This document shows positions 1 to 8,297 of a DNA stretch of 53,623 nt, piece by piece. The number at the start of each line of letters is the position of its first letter. Position 1 is the stretch's first letter. The notes under the pieces were generated by a model. That model saw only the letters and a list, made by a program, of their open reading frames with translations. It did not search any database and was not told where the DNA came from. The position numbers and the translations under genes are program-made. The DNA comes from Chloroflexota bacterium (GTDB lineage: Bacteria; Chloroflexota; Anaerolineae; Aggregatilineales; Phototrophicaceae): assembly GCA_011523735.1 (NCBI GenBank), contig WTGB01000164.1:1-53623 (forward strand). Reading direction: 5' to 3'.

Positions 1-124
1 GGGTTACCTGGTCGTCTTTACCGTATAGCGGGATGGTCTCATATTCGGGCGGGTCTTGGTCGGCGGTGGCGATACTACCCAGAGTTAGGCAGAGTAGAAC
101 AATGAGGTATCGTAGCATTCGCAT
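1..124 (-). CDS. N-terminus of a secreted protein (partial, runs off the window)
   Basis: An open frame starts at ATG 124..122 and is still open at base 1, giving about 41 residues. Residues 1-20 form a classical signal peptide (basic start with two Arg, Leu/Ile/Val-rich core, small residues before a probable cut after IATA), followed by an acidic Asp/Glu/Pro-rich mature start. An AGAAGTGG stretch a few bases upstream may serve as ribosome binding site. The function cannot be read from this fragment. The upstream sequence (about 129-167) resembles a decayed copy of the CAGAGAACACAGAG-type repeat seen elsewhere in the window. The plus-strand reading frame over the same bases lacks any protein character. 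Confidence 0.5.
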   Translation of the reverse strand, partial: MRMLRYLIVLLCLTLGSIATADQDPPEYETIPLYGKDDQVT

Positions 125-204
125 TTCCACTTCTCTGTGTCCTCAATATCTTCAGTGTACTTGGTGGTCAAAATCTGGTCGTATGCCTCAATCAGATACT
201 TTCG

Positions 205-2181
205 TTAATCTTGCTTCTTCCGCCTGCCTCGCCCAAGCAGATACAGAAGGAGAAAGAGGACGAGTCCAACTATCATCCATTTGTCCTGCGGGGAAAGCTC
301 GGCTGGCGGCGGCGCGTTGGAGGCGATGCGGATGGTGTGCGTCATGTCCGCTTCGCTGTGCCGATAGATCAGGCGCTGCTCGTCGCGCTGAATCTCGAAC
401 TCGCCATCGCTGACTTCGACTTGGTAGCCTTCGGGGTACTGCGAGTTGGGCACGAAGATTTCGGTGGGTTCAGTGAGGGCGCTGTCAGCCCGGAAGCTGA
501 AAGTGAAGGTCCCGCGGGTCGCGTCGAAGCGCATGCTCAAGGGCTCGCCGGCGATTTTCCGCGCATAGGGGCGGACGACGGCGGGCAAAGCGCGTCCGCC
601 GGAATTGATGTCAGCGGGGTTGGTCTGCTGATCGCGACTGAAGATGGAGAGGTCTTCGCCATTCCAAAGATCGCCGCGGGCGTTGCTGTTATCAGGCGTG
701 TAATTCCAGAGCGTGTAGCTCAACAGATGGTCATCGAGGGCGGAGAAGTTGTAATCGAGGGCTTGCGTCTGGCGGGTGAAGTCGCCGGTTTGGTATGCGG
801 CGGCGGCATTCATATCGAAGGGTATGCCAAATTCGCCGATGACAATAGGCACGGCGCCCATAGCCTCCTCAGCGTAGCCGCGAAATCTACCGAATTGCCG
901 ACTGAAATAGCGGCGGATGGAGGCCTCGCCGATGAGGGGGCGCATGGTGGCGAAGTCGAAGTTGAGTTGAGGATGGAAGCGGCGCGTGAAGAGAGTGATG
1001 CCATCGTAGAAATGCGGCGCGTAGACCAGCTTGTCGGCTTCGTCATATTTGGGCGGCGGCATGAATGGTTCGGCTTCGACGAAGATATGCGCTCGGGGCA
1101 TGACTGCCTGGATGCCGGCGGCGAAACGCTCGGTGAAGGGCTTGAGAAAGTCCTGCGTGAAATTGCCACGGGCGAAATGAGCCGGGCGCAGCAGGCGGGG
1201 CTTATCCTCGTCATCGACATCCCAGACGCCGTGCGCGCGCCAGACAGAGCCGCAGCCTTCGCGCCAGACGGTCGTCCCCTGGGGATCCAGCCGCACTTTA
1301 CTAGTTTGCTTGGGCGGGAAGCTGGGCAAGGGCGAGCCGAAGTCGGGGCAATCCTGGGCGAAACCGTTGGCGAGGAAGATGGCTTGGGCCGGCGTCGGCA
1401 TCACTCCGCGCTGGAAGAGCAGGTGATCGTGGCTGCGCAGATCGGGCACGCCGATCAAGCCGAAATGCGGTTCGTTCATCGTCCCGAAACCGACGACATT
1501 GGGCAAATGGCCGATGCGCCGGGCGACATGAGCATAGGCATTGACGTAATGTTCCTGCAAGACATCCTGGATGTTGCGCCCGTCGACCAGCAGGTTTGGC
1601 GCGAAGGTCTCGCCGCCGAAGAAGAGCGTGAACATGGTGAAAGCGGCGAAACGGTAATAGTTGTTTGCCCACATCAGTTGCGGGAAATCGTCGGGCTGCT
1701 TTTGGTGCAGGAGGGCGGCGCCGGTCTCAGGCAGCTTGGCGACATCCATGCCAGCCGCCTCAAGGGTCCAGGCAGGCGCGCCGTCACCGCCGGAGAAACG
1801 ACTCCAGACATCCTGGTGCGGGTCGATGAAGAGGTGAATGTCGTAGTCCAGGGCTTTTTCCAGCAGGGATTCGAGATAATCGAGATAGTCTTCATCGTAT
1901 TGGCCGGGACCAGCGTGCTCGACCGCTTCCCAGGTGACGATGAAGCGCAGGAAGTCCAGCCCCCAGTGCTTGAGGCGGGCGAAGTGTTCATCGGCTTCGT
2001 CCAGCGGGAAGGGGCGGTTCACGAAGCTGACGTTTCGGGTTTCGTCCAGGCTGTCGGGGAGGTGGGTGAAGCCGGGGGGATCGGCTGGGACTTTGCTGCC
2101 GCCGCTGAGGTTGACGCCGTGAAGGATGCGCGTGCGGCCTGTTTCGTCGATGAACCAGGGTCCTTTGGCGGTGATGGGCAT
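205..2181 (-). CDS. GH5 family glycosidase, endoglycoceramidase/steryl-glucosidase-like, membrane-anchored at the C-terminus
   Basis: A 658-residue glycoside hydrolase. The N-terminal 460 residues form a GH5-type TIM barrel: the general acid/base is Glu237 in TMNEPH and the nucleophile Glu450 in VIGEFG, with HGVNLSGG near the start and DPHQDVWS at about 120-127. A beta-sandwich-like C-terminal domain (about 530-630) follows, as in the endoglycoceramidase and sterylglucosidase branches of GH5. The last 25 residues hold a hydrophobic helix ending in basic residues (RGRRKK), so the enzyme is probably tethered to the membrane. There is no obvious N-terminal signal peptide. I chose ATG 2181 because residues upstream of it look non-coding and the ADP-like GH5 opening (KGPWFIDETGR) starts right after it; a longer frame to 2295 exists. 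The substrate (glycolipid or glucan) is inferred, not shown. Confidence 0.8.
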   Translation of the reverse strand: MPITAKGPWFIDETGRTRILHGVNLSGGSKVPADPPGFTHLPDSLDETRNVSFVNRPFPLDEADEHFARLKHWGLDFLRFIVTWEAVEHAGPGQYDEDYLDYLESLLEKALDYDIHLFIDPHQDVWSRFSGGDGAPAWTLEAAGMDVAKLPETGAALLHQKQPDDFPQLMWANNYYRFAAFTMFTLFFGGETFAPNLLVDGRNIQDVLQEHYVNAYAHVARRIGHLPNVVGFGTMNEPHFGLIGVPDLRSHDHLLFQRGVMPTPAQAIFLANGFAQDCPDFGSPLPSFPPKQTSKVRLDPQGTTVWREGCGSVWRAHGVWDVDDEDKPRLLRPAHFARGNFTQDFLKPFTERFAAGIQAVMPRAHIFVEAEPFMPPPKYDEADKLVYAPHFYDGITLFTRRFHPQLNFDFATMRPLIGEASIRRYFSRQFGRFRGYAEEAMGAVPIVIGEFGIPFDMNAAAAYQTGDFTRQTQALDYNFSALDDHLLSYTLWNYTPDNSNARGDLWNGEDLSIFSRDQQTNPADINSGGRALPAVVRPYARKIAGEPLSMRFDATRGTFTFSFRADSALTEPTEIFVPNSQYPEGYQVEVSDGEFEIQRDEQRLIYRHSEADMTHTIRIASNAPPPAELSPQDKWMIVGLVLFLLLYLLGRGRRKKQD

Positions 2182-2332
2182 GGGTGGGTTCCTGTCAGTG
2201 GGTGGATTGGGTGGGATTATAGCATAGAGCACAGGTGGATTCCCCCAGCCCAAAATGAGGGAGGGGAATCTGCATGAGACGTTTGAATGGGCCAACTCCC
2301 CTTCCCTTTACAAGGCTGAAGGGGGTGAATTC

Positions 2333-3106
2333 CTAAACAGCGGGCCAGGGACGGTTCGGACCCGGACCCGGCAGCGGGAAAAGTCCCTCGGCCAGCAGCT
2401 GCTCGACGCGCAGGCGCAGCATCCGCAGTTCAATGCTGGAGAGCAGAGCGCGCATGTCGCGGGTGTAGTCGTCCCGGTCATCGGCGAGGCGGCCGCAGAA
2501 GGCTTCCAGGTCAGCCAGGATGGCGGCGGGAATGGGCAGGCCGGCGTAATCCCAAATGACGGTGCGTAGTTTCTCGCTGGCGTTGAAGGTCAAGCCATGG
2601 TCGATGCCCCAGAGTTGCTTGTCCGCATCGACCAGGCAGTGCCCGCCTTTGCGATCGGCATTGTTGGCGATGGCATCGAAGATGGCCATGCGCTCGAGTT
2701 GCCGGCTCAGGCGCAGTTTGTCGAAAGTGTAATAATGTTCTTCCGGGTCGTGGTCGATGAAGAGCTGCACGGAGCCGATGCCGCGGGTGCCGGGGCGGAG
2801 GAATGTCGGCGGCACGAGGCTCCAGCCCAATGCCTTCGAGGTCAGGTAGGCGGCGGTTTCGCGATTGCAGAGGGTGCCATCGGGGAAGTCCCAGAGAGGG
2901 CGTTCGCCTTGGCGGGGTTTGTAAATCGCCATGACGCGAATGTCGGCGCGGACGATATTGACGAGGAAGGTGTAGTTCGAGCCCCAGCGCATCAAGCCGA
3001 CTTCGTCGTCCATCTCGCCATTTTCGATGATGTCGGTCGCTTCGCGCAAGGGGATGCATACGGGTTGATCGAGGGCGCGGGCGGTGTGTACGCGGGTGAC
3101 GCTCAT
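2333..3106 (-). CDS. SCO1664 family protein (PI3/4-kinase-like fold)
   Basis: This 257-residue protein matches the SCO1664 family, an uncharacterised group of Actinobacteria and Chloroflexi with remote similarity to phosphatidylinositol 3/4-kinases. Visible hallmarks are the glycine-poor nucleotide-binding region with YKPRQGERPLWDFPDG at about 83-98, the NNADRKGGHCL segment resembling a catalytic loop (about 149-159) and the WGIDHGLTFN segment resembling a DxG metal motif (about 167-176). It lies in the same direction as the DUF3090 and MSMEG_4193-type phosphatase genes upstream, which is the arrangement known for this family. The biochemical activity is unknown; kinase activity would be an inference from the fold. 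Confidence 0.8.
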   Translation of the reverse strand: MSVTRVHTARALDQPVCIPLREATDIIENGEMDDEVGLMRWGSNYTFLVNIVRADIRVMAIYKPRQGERPLWDFPDGTLCNRETAAYLTSKALGWSLVPPTFLRPGTRGIGSVQLFIDHDPEEHYYTFDKLRLSRQLERMAIFDAIANNADRKGGHCLVDADKQLWGIDHGLTFNASEKLRTVIWDYAGLPIPAAILADLEAFCGRLADDRDDYTRDMRALLSSIELRMLRLRVEQLLAEGLFPLPGPGPNRPWPAV

Positions 3107-3178
3107 CGGCGGCTGACCTGAGGTCGTCGGTTAGGCATCTTGATTGTAGCTTGCGGGGGGATTTATGCGCAAGGCGAC

Positions 3179-3745
3179 TCAGCTTATCAGCTTTAGGCCG
3201 CGGTAGACTTGGGCGAGATGCAGCGTGCAGCCCAGCGGCTCGAGCACTATCTCGGCATCCGCATCGCTGAATTGCTGCAAGTGCCAGCCGCTTTCCGTCC
3301 GCGTATACCATTCGGCGAAAACACGCTCCTGATCGAGTATGAGGTAGCCCTGGATGCTGGGCACGGCGCCGTAGTACTCGACCTTACTGATGTGATCGTG
3401 AGTCATAGACGAAGGTGATGTCACTTCCACCACGACGGTTGGATTAAGCAAGGTGACCTCACTGTCGCCTTCGAATTCGGGTTCGCCGCTGACCACGCTG
3501 ACATCGGGAAAGAGATACTTTGTATCATCGACTCTAACGCGCATCTGACTGGCATAAACCTCGCAATCGCGAGAATCCAAGAGGTCAATGAAAGTGTGTA
3601 TTGTCATAGCTACAATTTTGTTGTGCCTTCTTGTTCCACCGGGCATGGGGTAGATCTCTCCGTCTATGAACTCGTTTCTGATGTCGCTGGCTTCGTCGAA
3701 AGCCAGGTATTCTTCGACAGTCATTGGGCGGGTCTTGGCAATCAT
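3179..3745 (-). CDS. Uma2 family (DUF820) PD-(D/E)XK endonuclease-like protein
   Basis: A 188-residue protein of the Uma2 group, restriction-endonuclease-fold proteins that are abundant in Cyanobacteria and Chloroflexi. The family opening MTVEEYLAFDE, the RNEFIDGEIYPMPGG strand, the FPDVSVVSG segment with its metal-binding Asp, and VVVEVTSPSSMTHD followed by KVEYYGAVPSIQGYLILD are all present in order, so the nuclease core looks complete. A GAGGA ribosome binding site lies about 6 bases before ATG 3745. It sits inside the SCO1664/DUF3090/phosphatase trio and looks like a later insertion, since the trio is otherwise contiguous in other genomes. The biological role of Uma2 proteins is not settled. 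Confidence 0.85.
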   Translation of the reverse strand: MIAKTRPMTVEEYLAFDEASDIRNEFIDGEIYPMPGGTRRHNKIVAMTIHTFIDLLDSRDCEVYASQMRVRVDDTKYLFPDVSVVSGEPEFEGDSEVTLLNPTVVVEVTSPSSMTHDHISKVEYYGAVPSIQGYLILDQERVFAEWYTRTESGWHLQQFSDADAEIVLEPLGCTLHLAQVYRGLKLIS

Positions 3746-3811
3746 TGTTCGTCCTCGCTAATTCGCATTGGCGCGCGGCCAAATCTCATTGTCACAGAGC
3801 GGGCATTTTGT

Positions 3812-4393
3812 TCAGGTCCAATAGAAGATGATGCGGCCGTTCTGCTTGGCGTCCGGTCGTCCCGATTTCACCGCATCCATCGCGTGCAGGCTGAGGGCGC
3901 GCATTTGCTCGCGCGTACACCACATGCGCACGACTTGCGGCTCGCCTTCGCTGCTTTCAAAGAGATTAAAGACTTGCTCCGCGGCTTCTTCATCCAGATC
4001 ATCCAGATCGTCGAGATCGTCGAGATCGTCGTCTTCATCGAGGTCTCTTTCCGCTTGGGGCAGGAATTCCCGCGCGACCAGGATGATTTTATTTTCGTTG
4101 GCTTCGTAAGCCAAGCCCATCTGGGCGATGCGGAAGAGCGGCTCGATTGGCTCGCGCAATTCCATATCCAGTCCGCTGAAGTCGGCTTCCGTCTTGCTGT
4201 CGTCATGCGCGTCGATATCGTCCAGCAATTCCGCGATTGCCGAGGAGAGCGCGTGGGCCTGCTCCTTTTCGATCGTGAAGGAAACGATGCGGTTATCCTT
4301 GCCGGCTTGCAGGTGGAAGGTGCGTTTGCCTTTGGGACCGATCGTGCCGATCGTCACGAAGTCGACCGGGTTGAGTTCTATAACATTGTTCAT
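3812..4393 (-). CDS. DUF3090 family protein
   Basis: A 193-residue DUF3090 protein, the second member of the trio with SCO1664 and MSMEG_4193-type phosphatases. The family pattern is clear: LNPVDFVTIGTIGPKGKRTFHLQAG at the start, a central REPIEPLFRIAQMGLAYE and a C-terminal MWCTREQMRALSLHA with the final GRIIFYW. ATG 4393 is chosen over GTG 4405 because a strong GGAGG (4399-4403) sits 5 bases upstream of ATG 4393 and inside the longer alternative. An Asp/Leu repeat (DLDDLDDLDDLD, about residues 120-131) is encoded by 9-bp tandem units at about 3986-4030 and is longer than usual for the family. The function is unknown. Confidence 0.85.
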   Translation of the reverse strand: MNNVIELNPVDFVTIGTIGPKGKRTFHLQAGKDNRIVSFTIEKEQAHALSSAIAELLDDIDAHDDSKTEADFSGLDMELREPIEPLFRIAQMGLAYEANENKIILVAREFLPQAERDLDEDDDLDDLDDLDDLDEEAAEQVFNLFESSEGEPQVVRMWCTREQMRALSLHAMDAVKSGRPDAKQNGRIIFYWT

Positions 4394-4470
4394 TGTTACC
4401 TCCACCTACAAGCATTGTAAACTGAACTTGTAGAATGAGCGACGCCGATTCAAGGCGGGGCAATCATCTG

Positions 4471-5127
4471 TCATTTTTTTCGCGCTGCCTTCTTTTCGGC
4501 GTCCATTCGTTTTTTCATCAGCGCCTGCAAGTGGGCGACATCATTCATTCCGATGATGTACGGGCGGCTGTGGCCCAGGTGCAGCGTGCTGATTGAAGCG
4601 GGGGAAATCACGATCCGCTGGAAGACATCGAGGTGCATGCCCAGATAATGCGCCAGCGCCATCTTGATCAGGTCAGCGTGGAAGACCAGCGCGATCATGT
4701 CATCCGGGTGTTTGCGGACAAGCGCTTCAAGCGCGTTGACGATCCGCGTTTGCACTGCCCGCATCGTCTCGCCGTTGGGAAAGCGGGCGCGCGAGGGATA
4801 CTCTTGCACGACGCTCCACATTTTGCGCCGCTGCAAGTCCTTGATCGCCATGCCTTCCCAATCACCATAGAGGACTTCGCCTATTTCGGCATTGGCTTGC
4901 ACTTTGAGCTGGGGGTGATGCTTGGCGATCGCCGCGGCGGTTTCCAGCGTGCGCTCGATTGGGCTGGCATAGATATGCGCCAGCGGCAGCTCGGCCAGGC
5001 GTTTACCCAGCGCTTGAGCCTGCGCCCGGCCCTCTTCGTTCAGGTGTACGCCGGCGGTCCAGCCCGCGAGTTTGCCGGTTTTGACGAAGTCGTTCACCGC
5101 ATGGCGGATGAGCAGAATAGTGGTCAT
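4471..5127 (-). CDS. Histidine phosphatase superfamily protein, MSMEG_4193-like
   Basis: A 218-residue phosphoglycerate-mutase-like histidine phosphatase. The phospho-accepting LIRHA motif is at residues 5-9 (His8), followed by SPIERTLETA (about 66-75), the acid/base region EIGEVLYGDWEG (about 90-101) and the second catalytic His in VFHADLIK (about 151). The C-terminus is Lys/Ala-rich. It corresponds to the third partner of the SCO1664/DUF3090 trio. A much longer frame to 5574 exists, but ATG 5127 begins right at the family N-terminus (MTTILLIRHA) and the extra upstream residues have no protein character. It is the first gene of the minus-strand cluster and is divergent from the MNIO-like gene. 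The substrate is unknown. Confidence 0.85.
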   Translation of the reverse strand: MTTILLIRHAVNDFVKTGKLAGWTAGVHLNEEGRAQAQALGKRLAELPLAHIYASPIERTLETAAAIAKHHPQLKVQANAEIGEVLYGDWEGMAIKDLQRRKMWSVVQEYPSRARFPNGETMRAVQTRIVNALEALVRKHPDDMIALVFHADLIKMALAHYLGMHLDVFQRIVISPASISTLHLGHSRPYIIGMNDVAHLQALMKKRMDAEKKAARKK

Positions 5128-5262
5128 GAAGTTTTGCCGCAGACAAATATGGATGATGCAGGATGATAACATATTCGCGCGCTCATCAGCCAGGCGAGCT
5201 AAGGCAAAAGCGGCGCGCCGGTGTATGACTAACGATACCCGAATAGCAGCGAGACGACGCCG

Positions 5263-6075
5263 ATGAAATTCGCTATCAACTATTCGCCACAAGCCGAGAA
5301 ACTCTGGCGCGAAGGCAAGATACAAGTTGACTTGTTCAAATGTCCGGATTGGCCTGATCTCGTCGAACAGGTCAGCCAGATTCACAAGGTATACGTGCAC
5401 TGCGGCTTGTTCGCGGGCCATGAACATCAAACGCAAGCTGGGTTCAGCCAACTGCGGAAGTGGCTGGATACGACCGATACCTTGGTGATCAATGCGCATT
5501 TGGCCGTCTTGAAATCGGATTTCCCGACCGGCCATGATATATCGGCCGAGGCGGTCATCGAGCGCGCCGTGCAAGATGTGGAAAGGCTGGCCGCGCGATT
5601 CGGCATTGAGCGCATTGTGGTGGAGAATCTGGCTTATCCGATAGAGTTCTGGATTGACGATATGCTGCCGGAAATGGTCGACCCGGCGGTTGTTTCAGAA
5701 GTGGTGGGGCGTACAGGCTGCGGCTTGCTGCTCGATACCGCCCACGCCATCCGCGCCTGCGAGGGCACAGGCCGCGACGATGTCAAAGCCTATCTCAACG
5801 CCATGCCGATGCAGGCGCTTCGCGAGTTGCACATCGTCGGCATCTTGCCGGAGCCGGACGAGGACGGCATACGCCACGATCACTTCGCCATGACCGAAGC
5901 CGACTGGGCGATGGCCGAATGGGCAGTCGAGCAGATTCGCTTGGGACGCTGGAACAAGCCGGATACGCTGGCTTTCGAATATGGCGGGGTCGGAGAAAGA
6001 TTCGAATGGCGCAGCGACGAGGCGGTGATCGCCGAGCAGGCGCCGCGGCTTTATCAACTAGCTCAGATGGCTTGA
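5263..6075 (+). CDS. DUF692/MNIO-like TIM-barrel protein
   Basis: A 270-residue TIM-barrel protein that I assign to the DUF692 (multinuclear non-heme iron oxidase, MNIO) neighbourhood. The stretch RTGCGLLLDTAHA (about 159-171) is the family hallmark. Candidate metal ligands occur in the expected order: NAHLAV (His about 78), VENLAYP (Glu about 119), LLLDTAHA (Asp), RELHIVG (His about 194), the HDHF segment (about 207-210) and FEYGG (Glu about 243). Known MNIO enzymes modify cysteines of ribosomally made peptides, usually with a partner protein; neither a partner nor a Cys-rich precursor peptide is visible here. A generic sugar-phosphate isomerase/epimerase-like barrel is the alternative. The gene is solitary and divergent from the phosphatase gene. 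Confidence 0.6.
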   Translation: MKFAINYSPQAEKLWREGKIQVDLFKCPDWPDLVEQVSQIHKVYVHCGLFAGHEHQTQAGFSQLRKWLDTTDTLVINAHLAVLKSDFPTGHDISAEAVIERAVQDVERLAARFGIERIVVENLAYPIEFWIDDMLPEMVDPAVVSEVVGRTGCGLLLDTAHAIRACEGTGRDDVKAYLNAMPMQALRELHIVGILPEPDEDGIRHDHFAMTEADWAMAEWAVEQIRLGRWNKPDTLAFEYGGVGERFEWRSDEAVIAEQAPRLYQLAQMA

Positions 6076-6111
6076 ACCATCAATGCTGCCCGGATGGTAA
6101 ATCTTGCCTGC

Positions 6112-6136
6112 GGGCGACTCGATGAGTCGCCCCTAC
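6112..6136 (-). repeat. REP hairpin with GTAG foot
   Basis: Arms GGGCGACTC (6112-6120) and GAGTCGCCC (6124-6132) with a 3-base loop, followed by CTAC (6133-6136). Read on the minus strand it is GTAG followed by the hairpin, the layout known for REP sequences served by RAYT transposases. Confidence 0.75.
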
Positions 6137-6378
6137 CGGTTCCGCATTTTTTGGAGATTATTATCTTGTGCGGGCCAAATCCTGACTCGCGAGGGACTGT
6201 GGTGAACAAACTTGTACAGGACCCGCTAAACGCAGGACATCGTTGATATTGACCACTCTCTACTGCCCGCTGCTTTTGTGCAACAAGCAAAAGTCTGATA
6301 TGTTTTCTTGGAATCGCAGTATAGAAGTAAAATCAAGTTAGTCATGCAAAAAAGCGATCTGTGGCGGGTGACGCAGGC

Positions 6379-6402
6379 GGGCGACGCAAGGATCGCCCCT
6401 AC
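6379..6402 (-). repeat. REP hairpin with GTAG foot
   Basis: Arms GGGCGA (6379-6384) and TCGCCC (6393-6398), then CTAC (6399-6402). Same family and orientation as the copy at 6112. Confidence 0.7.
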
Positions 6403-6481
6403 AATATTTTCGATTTTCTTGTCCGTCGATTTACTTTGCCATATTTTCTCATTACTTTCCTGGAACTACTGAGGTCCTATA

Positions 6482-8041
6482 TTGCCTTTTCGGCTCGGCG
6501 TTTCCCCCCCAGTCGATAGAGCCACTACCCGTCACCTGTGGCTTCTGCTGATCTTGACCGTATTCATCCAGGGCGCGATGTATCTGGCTTATCCCTTGCC
6601 GGTCACCAACGATGATGATAATCAAGCAGCCCAGTCCTATTTGATCGACGAATTGCTCAGCGGCAAGCTCTTGATCGGGAATGTGCGCTACAACACCGGC
6701 TACGCCTTCATAATGGCGCCTGTGCGCGCCCTGACGGGAGTATTGGGCCGCCTCGACGATCGCGCCTTTCTGCTTGTACAAATGCTGGCATACAGCGCGA
6801 TCCCCTTCATGGTCTACGACATGATGAGGCGTCGATTTGACGGGCGGGCCGCTTTCATCACTGCGCTTGTTGTGCTGGTAGATCCCTTCAGCCTGCAATG
6901 GGCGCATTTTCAGCTTCCCGAGTGGTTAATAGCGGTGGTCGCCGTTTCGGCGCTCTGGCTGGCTACTTTGGCATGGTCCGCGCGCAGGAAACGGCGCCTG
7001 ACGCTAGTGGCGCTGGCGGCTATCGGTCTGGGGTTAATGACGATCGCGCGCTTAAATTTTGCGCCGCTGGTGGCGATTTTTGGCGGCAGTTTCTTGTTTT
7101 GGCGCCATATCAGGCTGGGGCAGCGCTTGACCTTGTTCGCGCTGGTCGGCGTGCTAAGCGCGGGAATCCTGGCTCTATACGTTCTTTTGATTCAAATCCC
7201 CTCTACTGGCAGCAGCCGTCTGAGCTGCACTTCCGGCACAACATTGCTGTCAGCCGCGCACCATAAAGGACTGCCCTTGCGCGCCTCAAATGGACCGCAT
7301 TCAGCCCGTTATGCTGCTCTCTTGACGTTGAAGGATGAGCAGAACGCGACTATAAAGCCGGGCAATTATCAATACTGGCGAATCCCAGGTCCCTGGGTGA
7401 GCAAGGCAGCGCAGGAGGCGTTTTTTGCCGGGGCAACAGGAGAGTTGCAAGAGGAGATAACGATATATTTTCCAGCGGAACTCTTCAGCCACCTAGGACC
7501 TTGCCCGCTTGACACGCTTCTTACAGATGTTGCGCTGGAAGCGATAGCGCTTCATGCCAGCAAGTTTGCGCTGGAAATACTTCAAGCCATCTTCAGTATG
7601 GTGATTTTGCATCCGAGCGAACTGACTTTCCCGCCGCAGTATTTGGAGGGACCGCAAGACATCGCCTTTATAGGCGAAGGCGCATTGGGCTTTTACCGCG
7701 CGGAGAGCGACTTATACAATGGTCATCGCGTCTGGAAACCGGGCATAGTCCTGTATAGTCACCTGTTCCCGATTCTCAATCTGCTTAAGTTGCTGACGCC
7801 GATTGCTATCATCGCAGCCTGCTGGAAGCGCGACTGGCTGTTGGTTACGACAGTCATACTTTTCATTATCAGCCTAACGGTGATCGCGACGGCCGCCACT
7901 GAGGAACCGCGATATTTCGCCATGGTCACGCCGCTTGGTTCGATGCTGGTCGGCTGGTTTCTGGCGGAAGTTATCCAGCGGATCTCAAGCGCTCAACCAA
8001 GAAACCGCGGCGGCAGGCAAGCTCAACACAACTCACCCTAG
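6482..8041 (+). CDS. Multi-spanning membrane protein, GT-C glycosyltransferase-like
   Basis: A 519-residue integral membrane protein. A first helix (about 18-37) is followed by a periplasmic loop with NDDDNQAAQSYL, comparable to the acidic pair in the first outer loop of GT-C (GT39/ArnT-like) glycosyltransferases. About eight further hydrophobic helices lie at 75-245, with a large soluble segment (about 250-430) and three helices at 430-500. The most plausible start is TTG 6482 with GAGG about 8 bases upstream; no ATG is available near the first helix. The closest general description is a dolichyl-phosphate-mannose-transferase-like or hypothetical membrane protein; donor and acceptor are unknown. 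It stands alone on the plus strand. Confidence 0.55.
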   Translation: MPFRLGVSPPVDRATTRHLWLLLILTVFIQGAMYLAYPLPVTNDDDNQAAQSYLIDELLSGKLLIGNVRYNTGYAFIMAPVRALTGVLGRLDDRAFLLVQMLAYSAIPFMVYDMMRRRFDGRAAFITALVVLVDPFSLQWAHFQLPEWLIAVVAVSALWLATLAWSARRKRRLTLVALAAIGLGLMTIARLNFAPLVAIFGGSFLFWRHIRLGQRLTLFALVGVLSAGILALYVLLIQIPSTGSSRLSCTSGTTLLSAAHHKGLPLRASNGPHSARYAALLTLKDEQNATIKPGNYQYWRIPGPWVSKAAQEAFFAGATGELQEEITIYFPAELFSHLGPCPLDTLLTDVALEAIALHASKFALEILQAIFSMVILHPSELTFPPQYLEGPQDIAFIGEGALGFYRAESDLYNGHRVWKPGIVLYSHLFPILNLLKLLTPIAIIAACWKRDWLLVTTVILFIISLTVIATAATEEPRYFAMVTPLGSMLVGWFLAEVIQRISSAQPRNRGGRQAQHNSP

Positions 8042-8297
8042 CATCGTGGCGGTTCTGCTGTTAGACTGGGCAACGCAAGGTGGTAAGCGGACCTAGATGA
8101 TCAGTTTTTCCACATTGGTGCAGTGGGAATGCACCCATCAAGTCTTGTGAGAGCATTGTGAACGGCAGGCAGCGTTCCTGTGGGCGGGTCGCCGTCTGCT
8201 CGCGCCTCGATACGCTGCTCCTCGTTCAACAAGGCTCGCAATCATAAGGCGATGGCAAAACCCAGCAAAACGTATCATTATCAGGAGTAGGAACAGA

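Larger units (their letters stand above)
6076..6481. other. Intergenic region with REP hairpins and a small imperfect inverted repeat
   Basis: No gene is supported in this 406-bp stretch. It contains two REP hairpins (6112-6136 and 6379-6402) and, at 6198-6258, a 60-bp segment whose two ends both begin GTGGT in inverted orientation, reminiscent of the ends of the 137-bp MITE described at 31382. A hairpin with CTTTTG/CAAAAG arms lies at about 6273-6293. The last 15 bases hold a GAGG that may serve the next gene. Confidence 0.5.

Noticed and set aside
33..413. Plus-strand frame of 126 residues at the window start
   Set aside because: It is Arg/Ser-rich translation without family features; the minus strand gives a signal peptide over 1-124 and the GH5 end over 205-413.
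211..2277. Long plus-strand frame opposite the GH5 gene
   Set aside because: It mirrors the GH5 codons, has no domain, and the minus strand carries complete catalytic motifs.
3986..4030. CRISPR-like array
   Set aside because: The repeats are 9 bp, without spacers, and inside a coding frame.
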